From Zanthoxylum bungeanum (taxonomy: Eukaryota; Streptophyta; Magnoliopsida; Sapindales; Rutaceae): a stretch of 64,000 nucleotides of DNA. Below are positions 11,605 through 22,532 of the stretch, one piece after another. The position numbers were made by a program, and so were the translations under genes. The notes beneath the pieces are model-generated. The model had not been told where the DNA came from, made no database searches, and saw nothing but the letters and a program-made list of their open reading frames with translations. Location of the stretch: contig SKCR01025343.1 in assembly GCA_019454045.1 (NCBI GenBank), positions 1-64,000 on the forward strand, given 5' to 3'. The stretch's first letter is position 1. Every line of letters begins with the position of its first letter.

Positions 11605-12264
11605 CTAAGGTTTGCTAGTTTCTGTCATATACACTTCAGTATTTGACTTAGCAGCCGCAATGCAGTCGCTTTCTAATTCAAGGTGACGTTTAGCATCATC
11701 AAAGGTTTTGATGCTCTCATTGTGGGTCAAATGCATCTTCATATTCTCCCAGCTATTTGGAAGAGAACGAATGACCGCTTGGACTTTTTGTTCATCTGTA
11801 AGAACATGTCCAACATCTGCCAATTCAGTAATCATGTTTGACATTTGCCTCAAGTGTTTTGACATAGTAAACTCAGGGCGTTTCTTGTATGTGTCAAACT
11901 TGATTGTCAGTGACCTGAGTTTGGTTATTGATGTATTACCAAACTTTTCAGCTAGTATGGACCACATGTCCTTAGCCATGTCATATTTCCTGAACTCTTT
12001 CATTAGGTCATTATCCATACTGCTCAGCAATGTAATGCGGGCAATTGAATTCTTTTTCTTCCAGGCCTCATAAGCCTCTCGGTCTCGCCTGTGTTGGGCC
12101 GTAGTGCCCTGTTCAGGTTCATCCATGCTTATTTTCAAAGTTTCAAGAACCTTTTGTTCTTCTAGCACATATTGGATTTTCATGCTCCAAATTTCATAAT
12201 TATCGCCATTCAATTTCTCACCATCGTTGAGTTCAGCGATAATGTTCTTTGTTGCGGAAGCCAT
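11605..12264 (-). pseudogene. Copia-B gag capsid domain (UBN2-type)
   Basis: The frame starts MASATKNIIAELNDG at 12264 and runs about 219 codons. It contains the Copia gag signatures GDNYEIWSMKIQYVL near the start, then LRSLTIKFDTYK and VIRSLPNSWENM. It would form the capsid of the virus-like particle. The frame ends (SKP, stop) before the zinc knuckle, so gag is broken once. The leader to its right is unusually long, with a further ORF. Confidence 0.88.
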
Positions 12265-12630
12265 ATTAAAAAACAAAAAGTTTCTACAGACATTTATGCA
12301 CAATTGTTAATACTTTTGTTTATTTTATCATGAAACGAATTATGTTTAATAAAATTCTTCAATGGGGTTGGAGTCAAAAGGCCACTATGTGTCCAATCAT
12401 CATCCAATTACCCAATGTAAAAATATTATCAACATAATCAATCATGTAAAATCATATTCTAAAAATTACATAAATTCTTTAGAACATCTTAATCATGCGA
12501 CAATTGTACATGACAATCATTGATTTAATTACATAAATTAAATTCAACATGAAACATTCATATATATAAATACAATATTTACATGCCGTAAAATAACACA
12601 TCATTACACACACAAATAACATGAAAGAAA

Positions 12631-13146
12631 TTAATATTTTATGACAATAATTTTCCCAGTTGTAGAGTCCCAACTCATATATGTTTTTGGATACGAATCC
12701 TCAAACTCTTTGGGTAACTCGTAATTGATCTTGGACAGCCATGGAAAACCTATAACAAATTTAGGATCCTTACAACGTTTCAGGGACATCGAAGGAAAAA
12801 TAGTATTATTTGCCTTATGTCGTAGATACTGAACCGCTAACCTCTCAATGACTTTATTATAAGGAACATGTTTTTCCTCACGTTTTACTAATATCCAAAT
12901 ACGAGTAAATTGTTTTTGCCATATCTTGGGGAGATTGTTTCTCAGTAATCTGAATCTATTCGGCTGTCCTATCCAATTACCTGCCCAGTTAGACTCTTGT
13001 AACATGTTATTGAAAGTGATGATATGCGAAATCATATCATCGCTTTCACTCATTCGATATTTATCCATTTCCATCAACATGTCTAATATCATCTCCCAGT
13101 CTGTGGGTGTCGTAATCACTTTTGCAATTCTTCGAATAATCGCCAT
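12631..13146 (-). CDS. Unrecognised 171-aa ORF in the Copia-B leader
   Basis: An open frame of 171 codons starting MAIIRRIAKVITTPTDWE lies between the Copia-B primer-binding site and gag, in gag sense. I chose the ATG at 13146 because a pyrimidine-rich TTTGTTGCAG, resembling a 3' splice site, ends just before it; the frame also extends upstream to 13266 with hydrophobic residues that look unlike the rest. The middle (DDMISHIITFNNMLQES, RFRLLRNNLPKIWQKQF) loosely resembles Copia gag helices, but I do not recognise a family and saw no zinc knuckle or catalytic motif. It may be an additional ORF of the element, captured sequence, or chance openness in AT-rich DNA. Confidence 0.4.
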   Translation of the reverse strand: MAIIRRIAKVITTPTDWEMILDMLMEMDKYRMSESDDMISHIITFNNMLQESNWAGNWIGQPNRFRLLRNNLPKIWQKQFTRIWILVKREEKHVPYNKVIERLAVQYLRHKANNTIFPSMSLKRCKDPKFVIGFPWLSKINYELPKEFEDSYPKTYMSWDSTTGKIIVIKY

Positions 13147-13382
13147 GATTTTTCTGCAACAAATACAAGGAAAAATCAATACAATGAAACACAAAGTTAC
13201 ATTTACTAAAATAAACATCACAAAGATATTCATTTTCATAAACACAAAGTTTATATGATAAAACAAATTTATCGTGGTCGATTAAAACATTTTGCACAAA
13301 TGATAAGACTTTTAACCATGACGGATCAGAATTACCGAAGCAAACCGATACAGACATGACCAATACAGGCCTCACAGATTTT

Positions 13383-13472
13383 CACGCGCCATCCACGCGC
13401 CACAGGAGTGTCTCACGCGCCACCACGCGCCGACCACGGTCTCCCACTCGCCCACACGCGCTCTCACGCGCC
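13383..13472. repeat. CACGCGCC motif cluster in Copia-B leader
   Basis: Six CACGCGC(C/T) words start at 13383, 13394, 13414, 13424, 13455 and 13465. The core ACGCGC fits the CGCG-box consensus bound by CAMTA factors. A similar cluster occurs in the leader of Copia-F (59421-59488). The function is inferred. Confidence 0.75.
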
Positions 13473-13501
13473 GGCCAGCCTCGGCTAAGTTACACGCACA
13501 A

Positions 13502-13801
13502 ACGACATATCGTCCGCGAGTTCTGTGGCCGTATGACATGTCGGTTGTCATTTACAGGTAGAACCGACTTGTCGGTTTGGATGCTGTGGACGAAATGTCA
13601 TCCTTCTCGGTGTTATGCGTACGACTTGTCGTACATAAATGGATGACATGTCGTCTGTGACTAAGGGACATGTACGACTTGTCGTCCTCTTCTCTAAATA
13701 GCGGATGACATGTAGTTTGAAAACGCGGCACACGTACGACATGTCCTACAGAATCCGGATGACTTGTCGTCCTCTTCTCTAAAGACCGAATGACATGTAG
13801 T
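13502..13801. repeat. Array of imperfect palindromes, GAC(A/T)TGTC core
   Basis: About eleven copies of a 10-14 bp near-palindrome occur in 300 bp, for example CCGACTTGTCGG at 13564, ACGACTTGTCGT at 13621, GATGACATGTCGTC at 13642 and GGATGACTTGTCGTCC at 13757. Within it a longer unit with TCGTCCTCTTCTCTAAA is repeated with an offset of about 86 bp. The array lies in the 5' leader of Copia-B. Confidence 0.85.
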
Positions 13802-14099
13802 ACAGCTCTTCTGGGAGTGTTTTTCTGGGGAAAACAGATTCAACTAGCCAACTTCTAGGGTCCATATCTTTCTCAATTTTAATCCAAATTAAGCAAATGA
13901 TATACCAAATTGAAGATCTCATGACGTAGTTTTCAAAACATATTTGATTATGTGATTATCAATTTTCTACAGAGAGTTATTACAGCCCAAAGTGGGAAGA
14001 AAATCATTTTTGAAAAACAAAAACCAAAAGCATTTTCAACATTTTTCATGCATGTTCATGCAATTTTTATGTAATCCAACTAGAATACATGCATTTAAG
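13802..14099. other. Copia-B leader, nothing further seen
   Basis: AT-rich sequence between the palindrome array and the primer-binding site. No open frame or motif was recognised. Confidence 0.5.
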
Positions 14100-14112
14100 C
14101 TACTGATACCAA
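14100..14112 (-). other. Copia-B primer-binding site
   Basis: Minus strand TTGGTATCAGTAGC directly follows the LTR end CCTAACA. It resembles the plant initiator tRNA-Met primer-binding site TGGTATCAGAGC with one extra base. It fixes the orientation of Copia-B and the inner border of its 5' LTR. Confidence 0.85.
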
Positions 14113-14767
14113 TGTTAGGAAACATAATCCCTAATATATTTACATGTTTGTCCTCTTAGGATCTAACCATAAATGTATTACTAGTCCTAGATTTATTTAC
14201 ATGCTAATTGAAATAAATCTAAGTTAATCACAACACAATTGCAAACCTTTCTTTTTGTAGAGACCTCTTAATCAAACTTAATTAATTGCTTAACTCAATA
14301 AGCAAATGGTCTTATTTATAGGAGGGAAACCAAGTCACTATTAGCTCACATGCATGGATTACTATTAATCCTTGATTAATATTTAATCACATGCATTGAT
14401 TACTATGTAATCACATGTATTTGGATGCATAATGACTTTCTCTAACCCTTCCAAAAATGTTACCATCATGGGTGTACCATATGTTTCCCATTTAACATTT
14501 TACTAATTGTTGTCACTTAACAACTCTTGTTGTTACTTAATTATTTGATTAACAACTCTTGTTGTTTACTTAGTAATGAAATCATTACTAATTGTTGTTA
14601 TTTAACAACACCACATAATTAACTTAATAATTTCCAACATGAAATTATTACTAATTGTTGTTATTTAACAATACCAAATAATTAACTTAATAATTTCCAA
14701 CATGAAATTATTACTAATTGTTGTTATTTAATAACACCAAATAATTAACAACAATTAATTTCCAACA
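14113..14767 (-). mobile_element. Copia-B 5' LTR (655 bp)
   Basis: The plus strand reads TGTTAGGAAACATAATCCC... to ...AATTTCCAACA, so the ends are inverted TG/CA termini. The primer-binding site abuts the inner edge and gag follows on the minus strand. The outer flanking five bases are GTTCT (14768-14772); the other target copy is lost. The outer half contains a tandem repeat. No 3' LTR of this family is found in the window. Confidence 0.87.
14570..14757. repeat. Tandem repeat of about 65 bp inside the Copia-B LTR
   Basis: Nearly three copies of a unit containing TTACTAATTGTTGTTATTTA, ATAATTAAC and AATAATTTCCAACATGAAA lie head to tail. Two further CAACTCTTGTTGTT words lie just before, near 14520-14565. 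The repeats fall in the U3 side of the LTR, where copy-number changes are common. Confidence 0.8.
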
Positions 14768-15430
14768 GTTCTTGAGGTTGATATTATCTTGGATGCTTTT
14801 GTTGCTATATCATTTCGGTGCTCTATATGCTCAGTTTTTTATTAGGTATTTTCTTGTCCATATTTGTTTAAGTGATCGTGTTGAGTATTCTGATAGCAAT
14901 AAACTAATATAAATTGATGATATATAAACAAATTACCGTTAGATTTATAAAAACAATTATAAGTTGACAAATCAAGAAAACAAGTAATATGAAAAGTTGC
15001 TCTTGTTTTCACTTTTATATTCGATAGTGTTGATTTGTAACTTGTCGAATTGAGATTGGATTGAATGTTAATCCAGGATGTTGAGATTAAATTGAATGTT
15101 AATCCAGAGTGTTGAAATTTTACAAATTATACTTGGTTAACTTGAGATGTATATACTTGGTTAACTTGAGATGTCTTCTAAAGTACTTCAGAGCATTGAT
15201 TTTGTACGTATTGTGAGATATGAATTTGTACATTAGGAAATTAAGACACAGTGTACATGTCTTTTAGCAATGAATATAAATAGTGTTAAAGAGATCAAAT
15301 CAAGATTAGGCCAAGTCAAAGTAATATCAAATGAATAACTTGTGAACTACTACTAGGTGTCACATGCGATTTTGATTTGCGTTATTTGTTTAATTATATA
15401 TTATACAATGAATTGTCATGAAATGATTTT
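14768..15430. other. Flanking AT-rich DNA with short tandem duplications
   Basis: No gene was recognised. Two local tandem duplications are visible: TTGAATGTTAATCCAG twice (15061-15108) and TACTTGGTTAACTTGAGATG twice (about 15129-15173). They resemble replication slippage products. Confidence 0.6.
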
Positions 15431-15472
15431 TGAAGCCTGCAATTCTTATGGTTTAACATAAAAGCGATTTAG
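15431..15472 (+). repeat. 42-bp direct repeat, left copy
   Basis: It begins TGAAGCCTGCAATTCTTATG and ends AAAAGCGATTTAG, and is identical over 42 bases to 16593-16634. The two copies bracket the TIR element at 15473-16592. It is much longer than the target duplication of any standard DNA transposon. Confidence 0.95.
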
Positions 15473-16592
15473 GGGTGTATTCAATTGAGATTTTAAAATA
15501 TTTTTTTGGGTTAAATAAGTCTTGTGGTATTCAATTAAGATTTTTAAATAATCTAAAAAGTCTTGTGGTATTCCATTAAGACTATTAGGATTTTTTAAAG
15601 AGTGTATTCAAATCTAGTGATATTCAATCAGGATTTTAAACAAGTAATAGAAAGTCTTATGGTATTGAAAAACATAATTATTTTGAAGGATTTTTTTATA
15701 TGTGTGATTTTGTGGGACTTTTTAGTGAAAATTATAAATATCAAACTCTATAAAAAATCTCACCCTAACCCATGAGACTTTTTATATAAGATTTTTTTGA
15801 GTGTTAGAAAATAGAAGATGAACATACATGTTAGTTAGAAAATAGAAGATGAACATACAGGTTAGTTCTTTGTGAACAAATTACTTGCTTATTAGTAATT
15901 TATTCTTTTTTCTTTCAAATAAAACAATATGACTTTCTTTTAAATGCAACTGGTAATGTCATTTCTCCAACTATTTTTCTTAATGAATTTCATTTTCGAG
16001 GAGGAAAATTCTATCACATTTAAAAATAATTTCCTAGATTTTCTTTGTGGCCAACAAAACTTCTTATTCAGATAGATAATAATGTACAAAATGAATTTAG
16101 CACAACAAAGATTTTTTTCCTCATTTTCTCGCTAATTTTTTAATTGTATTTTATTTTAAAAAAAACCCCCAAATTTAAGGAAAAAATTATTTATCAATTA
16201 TTAAGATCATTGATGCCGAAGTGTTATCTTTTCTTCCTATGCCAGAGAAATGACATTCTGTCATAGAAACTCATAAAATATTCATAGGTCAAAGAAATGA
16301 CATTCTGACATTTTGAACCAATTGACTTTCATTAACTTTTTTTATTTATGGTTTCATTCCATATAATATCGGTTCTAAAAAAGGAAAAAAAAAACTATAA
16401 TGATCCTTTCAAATCTTACAAATTCTTATGAAATAAGTCTTTTAAAATCTAATATGTAAAAAATCATGATTAAAAGAAATCTCATAAAATCTTGTAAGTC
16501 ATTACATTCTTTAAATGTCTATTACAATCTTTAAATGTCTTTTAAAATCTACAGGACTTATTTATTAATAAATAGTCTTTTAAAATCTTAAT
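15473..16592. mobile_element. TIR-bearing non-autonomous DNA element
   Basis: The left end reads GGGTGTATTCAATTGAGATTTT and the right end TTTTAAAATCTTAATTGA, giving inverted ends TTCAATTRAGATTTTAAAA. Internal repeats of AAGTCTTGTGGTATTC and ATTCAATTAAGATTTT near the left end are subterminal-repeat-like. A 32-bp tandem duplication around AGAAGATGAACATACA occurs near 15800-15865. No transposase frame is present. The right terminus lacks the AATACACCC expected from the left end, so it looks truncated or repaired. The superfamily is not assigned. Confidence 0.65.
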
Positions 16593-16634
16593 TGAAGCCT
16601 GCAATTCTTATGGTTTAACATAAAAGCGATTTAG
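16593..16634 (+). repeat. 42-bp direct repeat, right copy
   Basis: Exact copy of 15431-15472 directly after the right end of the TIR element. The first bases TGAA overlap the expected terminal TTCAA palindrome of the element, so the border is ambiguous by a few bases. Confidence 0.95.
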
Positions 16635-16940
16635 AATATATAGTAATGACACAGTTTAGACATGTTTATGAAATACGGAATGATTGAAAACCTATAACTT
16701 TGGGTATGACGTTAATAGTTAAGAATATATATTTTATGATTTATATGAGCAAACAAGAAAAATTTCTTTTAAATTAGGAAATAGTTTTGTGCCTAGATGT
16801 CTACAAAGCGTTCCTACATTTTAAGATTTTGTGTTAATTGAAATACTAAAATTTTAAGATCATGCGGCCGATGGGAAATAGCAACAGTAGCACCATGCTC
16901 GTCGAAGATGGGCTTCAGTTTCTTTGTGCGTAGTTCGAGT
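16635..16940. other. AT-rich DNA, nothing recognised
   Basis: No open frame or repeat was recognised. The base composition becomes more GC-rich from about 16860, at the approach to the hairpin. Confidence 0.5.
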
Positions 16941-17027
16941 ATGCTTTGCCCATATAGTGGTCGACGTACTTAATCACATTTGAAACGGTCAAGTCAACGT
17001 CGAACCACTATATGGGCAAAGATACCG
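16941..17027. repeat. Strong hairpin (inverted repeat, about 29-bp arms)
   Basis: The arms are 16941-16969 and 16999-17027, around CTTTGCCCATATAGTGGT and its complement, paired with two one-base bulges. The loop is about 29 bases. The fold is clear from sequence. It could be a MITE remnant, a young MIRNA-like foldback or the palindromic part of a larger element; expression is unknown. Confidence 0.8.
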
Positions 17028-17478
17028 GCGATGTTGAATATTGTACTTTTTAACATCGTTTAGGTTTACATTGCGTCGCTTTGTTTTGGCGATGCTAAAT
17101 ATATTTTTTACAATGCTTTTCCTTGCGACGCTAAAAAAAGTATATTGAAGAAGATGTCAAGCATGCAATGGCAGGTGTCAGATTTGGAAATTCTGTTTAC
17201 GCACGTGTCTTTTACCAGTTTGGTATTGGCTTACGACAATTGTTAGCAAGGGAAATCCAAGATGAATACTTAAAACTCATCACTCTATAATTCCAACAAG
17301 AAAATTATTATTCCAAGGGGGCTCGGTATGCAGCACTACTTTCCATTTTCCATAAAGACTCAAGAGTCTTCAGAGTCCAATTTCTGACCATCCTTTCTGC
17401 ATTGAACGAACAAATTTTTATTGAACTTGAATAATTGAGAAATGAATACCTTTTAGCCTAGTTTGGGCGTCATGGAGA
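17028..17478. other. Intergenic DNA with GCGACGCTA-like words
   Basis: Related words GGCGATGTTGAAT, GGCGATGCTAAAT and GCGACGCTAAA occur between 17030 and 17140. They may be subterminal repeats of a decayed DNA transposon that includes the adjacent hairpin. No gene was seen. Confidence 0.4.
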
Positions 17479-17887
17479 TGTAAGCATTCATCTAGTTTAG
17501 GAGACTTAAGGTTATAAGACTTAAAATTTAATTTATCATATATCATAAATGAAATTACATAAGATTAAATGCGGAATTAAATTACGAAAAATTACTAACA
17601 TCCCATTATTGATGTCAACAACTTGGGTAGCAAAATTTGTCCAATTTTTGTTTCTTTTAAACTCTCAAAAACTCTCACTGATGATGTGTTTTCTTTAAAA
17701 AAAAAAAATTTGGAGACTTCAAACTTAGGGACCCAAAAATTCACCTTATCTCTTCTATTTATAACCTCTTCCATAAAGAGGTTGTAGCTATGAGAGTTTA
17801 CCAAAAAGTATAGGAACCATTGGTTGCAACTGATGGAAATTATAGTAATATAGACAATATCATGTGTAAATACTACATTATATTACA
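17479..17887 (-). mobile_element. Copia-D 3' LTR (409 bp)
   Basis: On the minus strand it starts TGTAATATAATG and ends ATGCTTACA. The polypurine tract CAAAGTGGGAGA lies just before it (17889-17900) and Copia RNase H follows on the right. The outer flank is GGAGA (17474-17478). A diverged relative is present at about 53905-54235. Confidence 0.75.
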
Positions 17888-18239
17888 TTCTCCCACTTTG
17901 TCCATATGCTTGATATCATACCCAAAATCCATCAATTCTTATACTTAAGAAAAAAAATAAATGAATTATGGCGATAGTTCCTATAATAAAGAATATTATC
18001 TTCCATGTATTACAATTTATTAAATTTCTTAAAACTTAACCCATATACATGGTAACACTATTTAATGAATAAACACCATATTTATTCTAGGTACAATAAA
18101 AATTGATTTTTCTCAAAATAAATTAATGTGCACATAAATATGACAAACAACACAAACATGTAAGAGCTTCAATTAAGTTACATTATCCATAGAATGAAAA
18201 CTACATAATGAAATCAAGTCCCATTCTTACTACATAAAC
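17888..18239 (-). other. Copia-D polypurine tract and 3' untranslated part
   Basis: The polypurine tract is at 17889-17900. The rest is AT-rich sequence between the RNase H end and the tract, with no coding signal. Confidence 0.6.
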
Positions 18240-19500
18240 CTTAAATTTTCTTTAACACATTCTCTTATGGCTAAAGACTTAATATCGATATGTTTACTTC
18301 TACTACCATATTTTTAGCCATAAAAATAGCAGCTGAATTATTGCAATACATCTTCAATGGCCTAGAAATTGAATTCATAATTTTAAGCTCATAAATGAAA
18401 ATCTTCTACCATACATCATACGAAATAGCCTCAAAACAAGAAACCAACTTAACCTTTGTCAAAGTCTATTATGCATTCCTCCAAGATACAACTCCTCAGC
18501 CAATATAAAAACATATCCAAATGTTAATTTATGTAAATCAACAAAACCAGCAAAGTCTAAATCTGAATACTCAATTACCTCTAAATTATTAGTTCGTCTA
18601 TACATAAGTATGTAATCTTTGATCCCTTGAAGGTAGTGCATCACTTTCTTTATAGTTCTCCAATAGTTTATACGTGAATTACTCTGATATCTTCCTAACA
18701 TTCCCACAATAAAATGCAATTTCATGTTTTATACAGAACTGAGCATACATGAAGTTTCCAATAAAAGAAGCACATGGAATGTTTTCATTTGCTCTTCAAG
18801 ATAATTTTACGGGCACTAGTTCAAATTAAACTTGTCATCCTTCATAATGGGAGCTACACTAGGTGAACAATCTTTCATTTGAAATCTCTCCAAAACCTTA
18901 TTGATGTAGTTTTCTTGAGGCAAACCCATGATACTTTGAAATATGTCCATGTGAATCTTAATACGAATGACATAAGATGCATCACTCAAATATTTCATGT
19001 AAAAAAATTTAAAGAAAAATTGTTGCACCTTATGTAACAATCAATTAACATTGGTTTCAAGTAAAATATCATCTACATATAAAATAAGAAAACATATCTT
19101 ACTCCCAATGACATTCTAATATATATATTGATCCATTATGTTCTTACATTATGGAACTTTAAATACCACTGATGAGAGCCTTGTTTTAATCTATATATGG
19201 ATTTCTTAAGTTTTCATATTGAATGCTCACAATCACTAGAGGAGAATCTCTCTGGTTGTTTCATGTAAACCTCCTCTTTTAGATCCCCATGGAGGAATGT
19301 GATATTCACATCCATTTAGTGCAATTCCAAATCAAAATGAGTAACTAATGCCAAAATAATATGAAGATAATATTTCTTAGACACATGAGAAAAAGTCAAT
19401 ATGTAATCAATTCTTTCTCTTTAAGTTAATCTTTTAGCAACGAGTCTTACTTTATATCTCTCAATATTGCGCAATGAATCTTTCTTTGTCTTAAATACTC
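18240..19500 (-). pseudogene. Copia-D reverse transcriptase and RNase H remnants
   Basis: Minus-strand pieces include SKHIDIK (RNase H end, near 18280), a segment with YWRTIKKVMHYLQGIKDYIL (18459-18725), a segment with PQENYINKVLERFQMKDCSPSVAPI (18816-19040), and EEVYMKQPERF near 19270. These are in Copia order but broken by many stops and frameshifts. The catalytic YVDD box is not clearly preserved. Confidence 0.8.
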
Positions 19501-20169
19501 ATTTACATTCTATGCCACAAATGTACTCGCACATAATTCCATAACTAGCCTCTCTTCCTCTTGAACACCCATATCAATAAGTTCATTCACTGATAATTTA
19601 TCCTTAGGTGTATTATAAGAGATTTTGAAAGGTCTATATTGTTATTCCATAGTGCTGAATATGTGGTGCATAAGGAAAGTTTTAGAAATCTAAACCTCAA
19701 GATGTTTCAGCTGAGCCACTATATCCCCTATATGCATGATATGCTCATGCACACCTCTAATAATGTTGAGCCTCAAAGATGAAAACTTCATGATTAGGGT
19801 ACTGAAAAGTGTTTTATCTAAAGTTTCCAACTACTAATCATTAGCCTTCAGTAATGTTGTACATATTATATTGATCGATTGAACCACATAAACCAATATA
19901 GATCTTGGTCTTTATGAATGCCAGATTGAGGCGACTAGTGTTGAAAAACATGTGTATCAAATGAACTTATCATGCTTCAAATAACTTAATTATTCATTAA
20001 CATGCCAATATTAAACATAAACCATAGAACTTAGAAAAACCTGAAAACTTGAAGATGATGATGAAACAGAATCCAAGTCGAGTCGCGTCTGTCATTAAGA
20101 ACTTATTATCCCTGCCTTTGTGCTCTACATATAGTTTTGTGCTAACATTCTCTCATGATCACTTGGATG
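19501..20169 (-). pseudogene. Copia-D gag remnant
   Basis: The minus strand gives gag-like segments such as HEHIMHIGDIVAQLKHLEV, MHHIFSTME and YRPFKISYNT near 19610-19770, arranged as in Copia UBN2 gag. It passes almost directly into reverse transcriptase sequence on its left, so protease and integrase were deleted. The gag is interrupted at 20174 by insertion of Copia-C. Confidence 0.65.
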
Positions 20170-20174
20170 CTTCT

Positions 20175-20526
20175 TGTTGAAAGGGCACTCATTTCACAAG
20201 AATTCAAACAAGGACAAATGGTGGAAACTCTATTGACTTTAAATGATTTTCCTAGATAAATGAAGACTCGTATTTTTCCTATATCCTAAGAATGAACTCA
20301 AAGCCTCTTTAAATGGGTATAGAAGGGTGCCTTTGAGGGTACCTTTTTGTTTTAGGTGTAATCCTCCTAAGGGTTATACCCATTCTCTAATGCCCTTTGA
20401 GGCGTAGAGTCTCATCCTTTAGTTTTAGAGGACATGTATGTACATGTTTGTGTATTTCCCATAAGGCACAACCCAAAGGACATGATCATCCTACACTCAT
20501 ACTATATATTTAGATAATTTACAACA
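20175..20526 (-). mobile_element. Copia-C 3' LTR (352 bp)
   Basis: On the minus strand it starts TGTTGTAAATTATC and ends CCTTTCAACA. The polypurine tract TGTGGGGGAT lies immediately before it (20527-20536). The outer flank is CTTCT (20170-20174), in Copia-D gag. The matching 5' LTR is not in the window. Confidence 0.82.
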
Positions 20527-21128
20527 ATCCCCCACAATTATATAAATATTAATGTAGACACTTAAGAGAGTTTTCATGAAATAAAGCTGCATCGAAATAG
20601 GTAGCTTTCACCTTGAACCTTTCCTAGTGAATGCAAATCGGATTTACTTGGCAAACCAGTGACCCATAGTCTTGAACTATTCTTCCGTTGGTGTAAACCA
20701 AGACAATTGCCAACACACAACTTTACTTTGACCATTTCCCGTTCTACGGTTATGTTTATTTCGGCCATGAACATTGGTCATGGATTCATCAAGTACTTTA
20801 GGGAATTGAGCCTTTAAAACTCCCATGGAAGCGACCTCACTTCTTACTTGAAATAGGTGATCTTCTATAAAGAGGTAATCTGCATTTACCCTCATTAGGA
20901 CTCTTCTCATAATATAATGATCATTAAAAGCATTAGCTTATCATAGATTTGACAGACAACACTCTGCGTCATTACATGAATATGAAAGAGTATAAAACTC
21001 TACAGTGCTTGTTTTGAATTGCACAAAGTTTCAGTTGTCCATTTTGAACCTAGATCTTAGGATTTCCAGTCAACTAGATTTGGTTTTCACAGTGACTATT
21101 CTTAATTTATAGGCTTCAAGCTCATTCC
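20527..21128 (-). other. Copia-C polypurine tract and 3' untranslated part
   Basis: A sequence of about 600 bp between the RNase H end and the 3' LTR. Open frames at 20574-20910 do not resemble a known protein and are treated as non-coding. Confidence 0.55.
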
Positions 21129-22532
21129 CTATGATGACTTCTCAACTTGCTCTCTAGGTAAACCTTTAGTAAGTAGATCCTCTAGATTTTCCTTCGATTT
21201 GACATAATCTATCGAAATTATGTCACTTGAGAGCAGTTGTAGTATGATATTATGTCTGCGATGTATGTGTCGAGACTTACCATTATACATTGTATTTTGG
21301 GCTCTCCTAATAGCCGATTGACTATCACAATGTATGCTTATCGCTGGCACTAGTTTGGGCTAATTTGGAATATCCTCTTGGAAATTTCGAAGCCATTCCG
21401 CTTCTTCCGTTGTTTTGTCTAATGTTATGCATTCTAATTCCATAGTAGACCAGGTAATACATGTTTACCTCGAGTATTTCAATGACACGAATACACCACC
21501 AAGTGTGAAAATAAATCCACTAGTAGATTTGGAATCCACTGTATCAAATATCTAATTAGTATCGCTGTATCCCTCTATAATAGCAGGATATCTCGTATAA
21601 TACAGACCATATTTTGAAGTTTCTCTCAGATACCTCAAAACTCTTATTATGGCTTTCCAGTGGTTATGTCCTAGATTGCTCGTATATCTGCTAAGCCTAT
21701 TTACAACTTGAGCGATATCAGGTCGTGTGCAATTTGTGAGATACATCGGACTTTCGATGATTCTTGAATACTCTAATTGTGATACACTTGAGCCAGTACT
21801 CTTTGATAAATGAAGAGTTAGGTCTATAAGATTTCTAGCCACATTTAGATCTCTTTTTATTATATTTCTCAAGTATCTTCTCAATATAATGAGTCTGAGA
21901 TAATATATACCCCTCTGATGTTCTGCAAATCTTAATTCCTAAGATCACATCAGCTACTCCTAAATCTTTCATATCAAATTTACTGGTCAATACTTTCTTG
22001 GTAGATTGAATCATCTAATGCTTACTACCAATTATCAGCATATCGTCTACGTAGAGACACACAATGACATATCATTTTTTAGTTGATTTGGTATAAACAC
22101 ACTTATCACACTCATTGATTTTGAACCCACTTGACAACATCTCTTTGTCAAATTTTTCATGCTATTGTTTAAGTGCTTTTTTTAATCTGTAAAAGGATTT
22201 TACAAGTTTACACACCTTCTGTTCTTGTCCAGGAACATTGAAACCTTCTGGATGTTTCATGTAAATCTCTTCATCTAGTTCACCATTTAAGAATGCCGTC
22301 TTTACATCAATTTGATGTATTTCAAGATCAAATATAGCTGTTATGGCTATGAGCATTCTTATTAACGTGATACGAGTCACTAATGAATAGGTATCAAAGT
22401 AATCAAGACCTTCTTTTTGTCTATAATCTTTTATGACAAGTCATGCCTTGTACTTATCTATTGATCCATCTGGTTTCATCTTCCGTTTGAATATCCATTT
22501 GTAGCCTAGTGACTTACAACCTAGAGGAAGAT
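21129..22532 (-). pseudogene. Copia-C reverse transcriptase C-half and RNase H
   Basis: RNase H end: 21129-21350, containing CDSQSAI, MYNGKSRHI and the DLLTKGLPREQVEKSS tail. RT connection: 21552-21884. RT core: 22042-22053 encodes the catalytic YVDD; 22162-22380 encodes QIDVKTAFLNGELDEEIYM and YRLKKALKQ. Upstream YKWIFKRKMKPDGSIDKYKA is present with an in-frame stop. Several stops and frameshifts occur. The protein would copy element RNA into DNA in particles; this copy is dead. The solo LTR at 22533 separates it from integrase. Confidence 0.88.
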
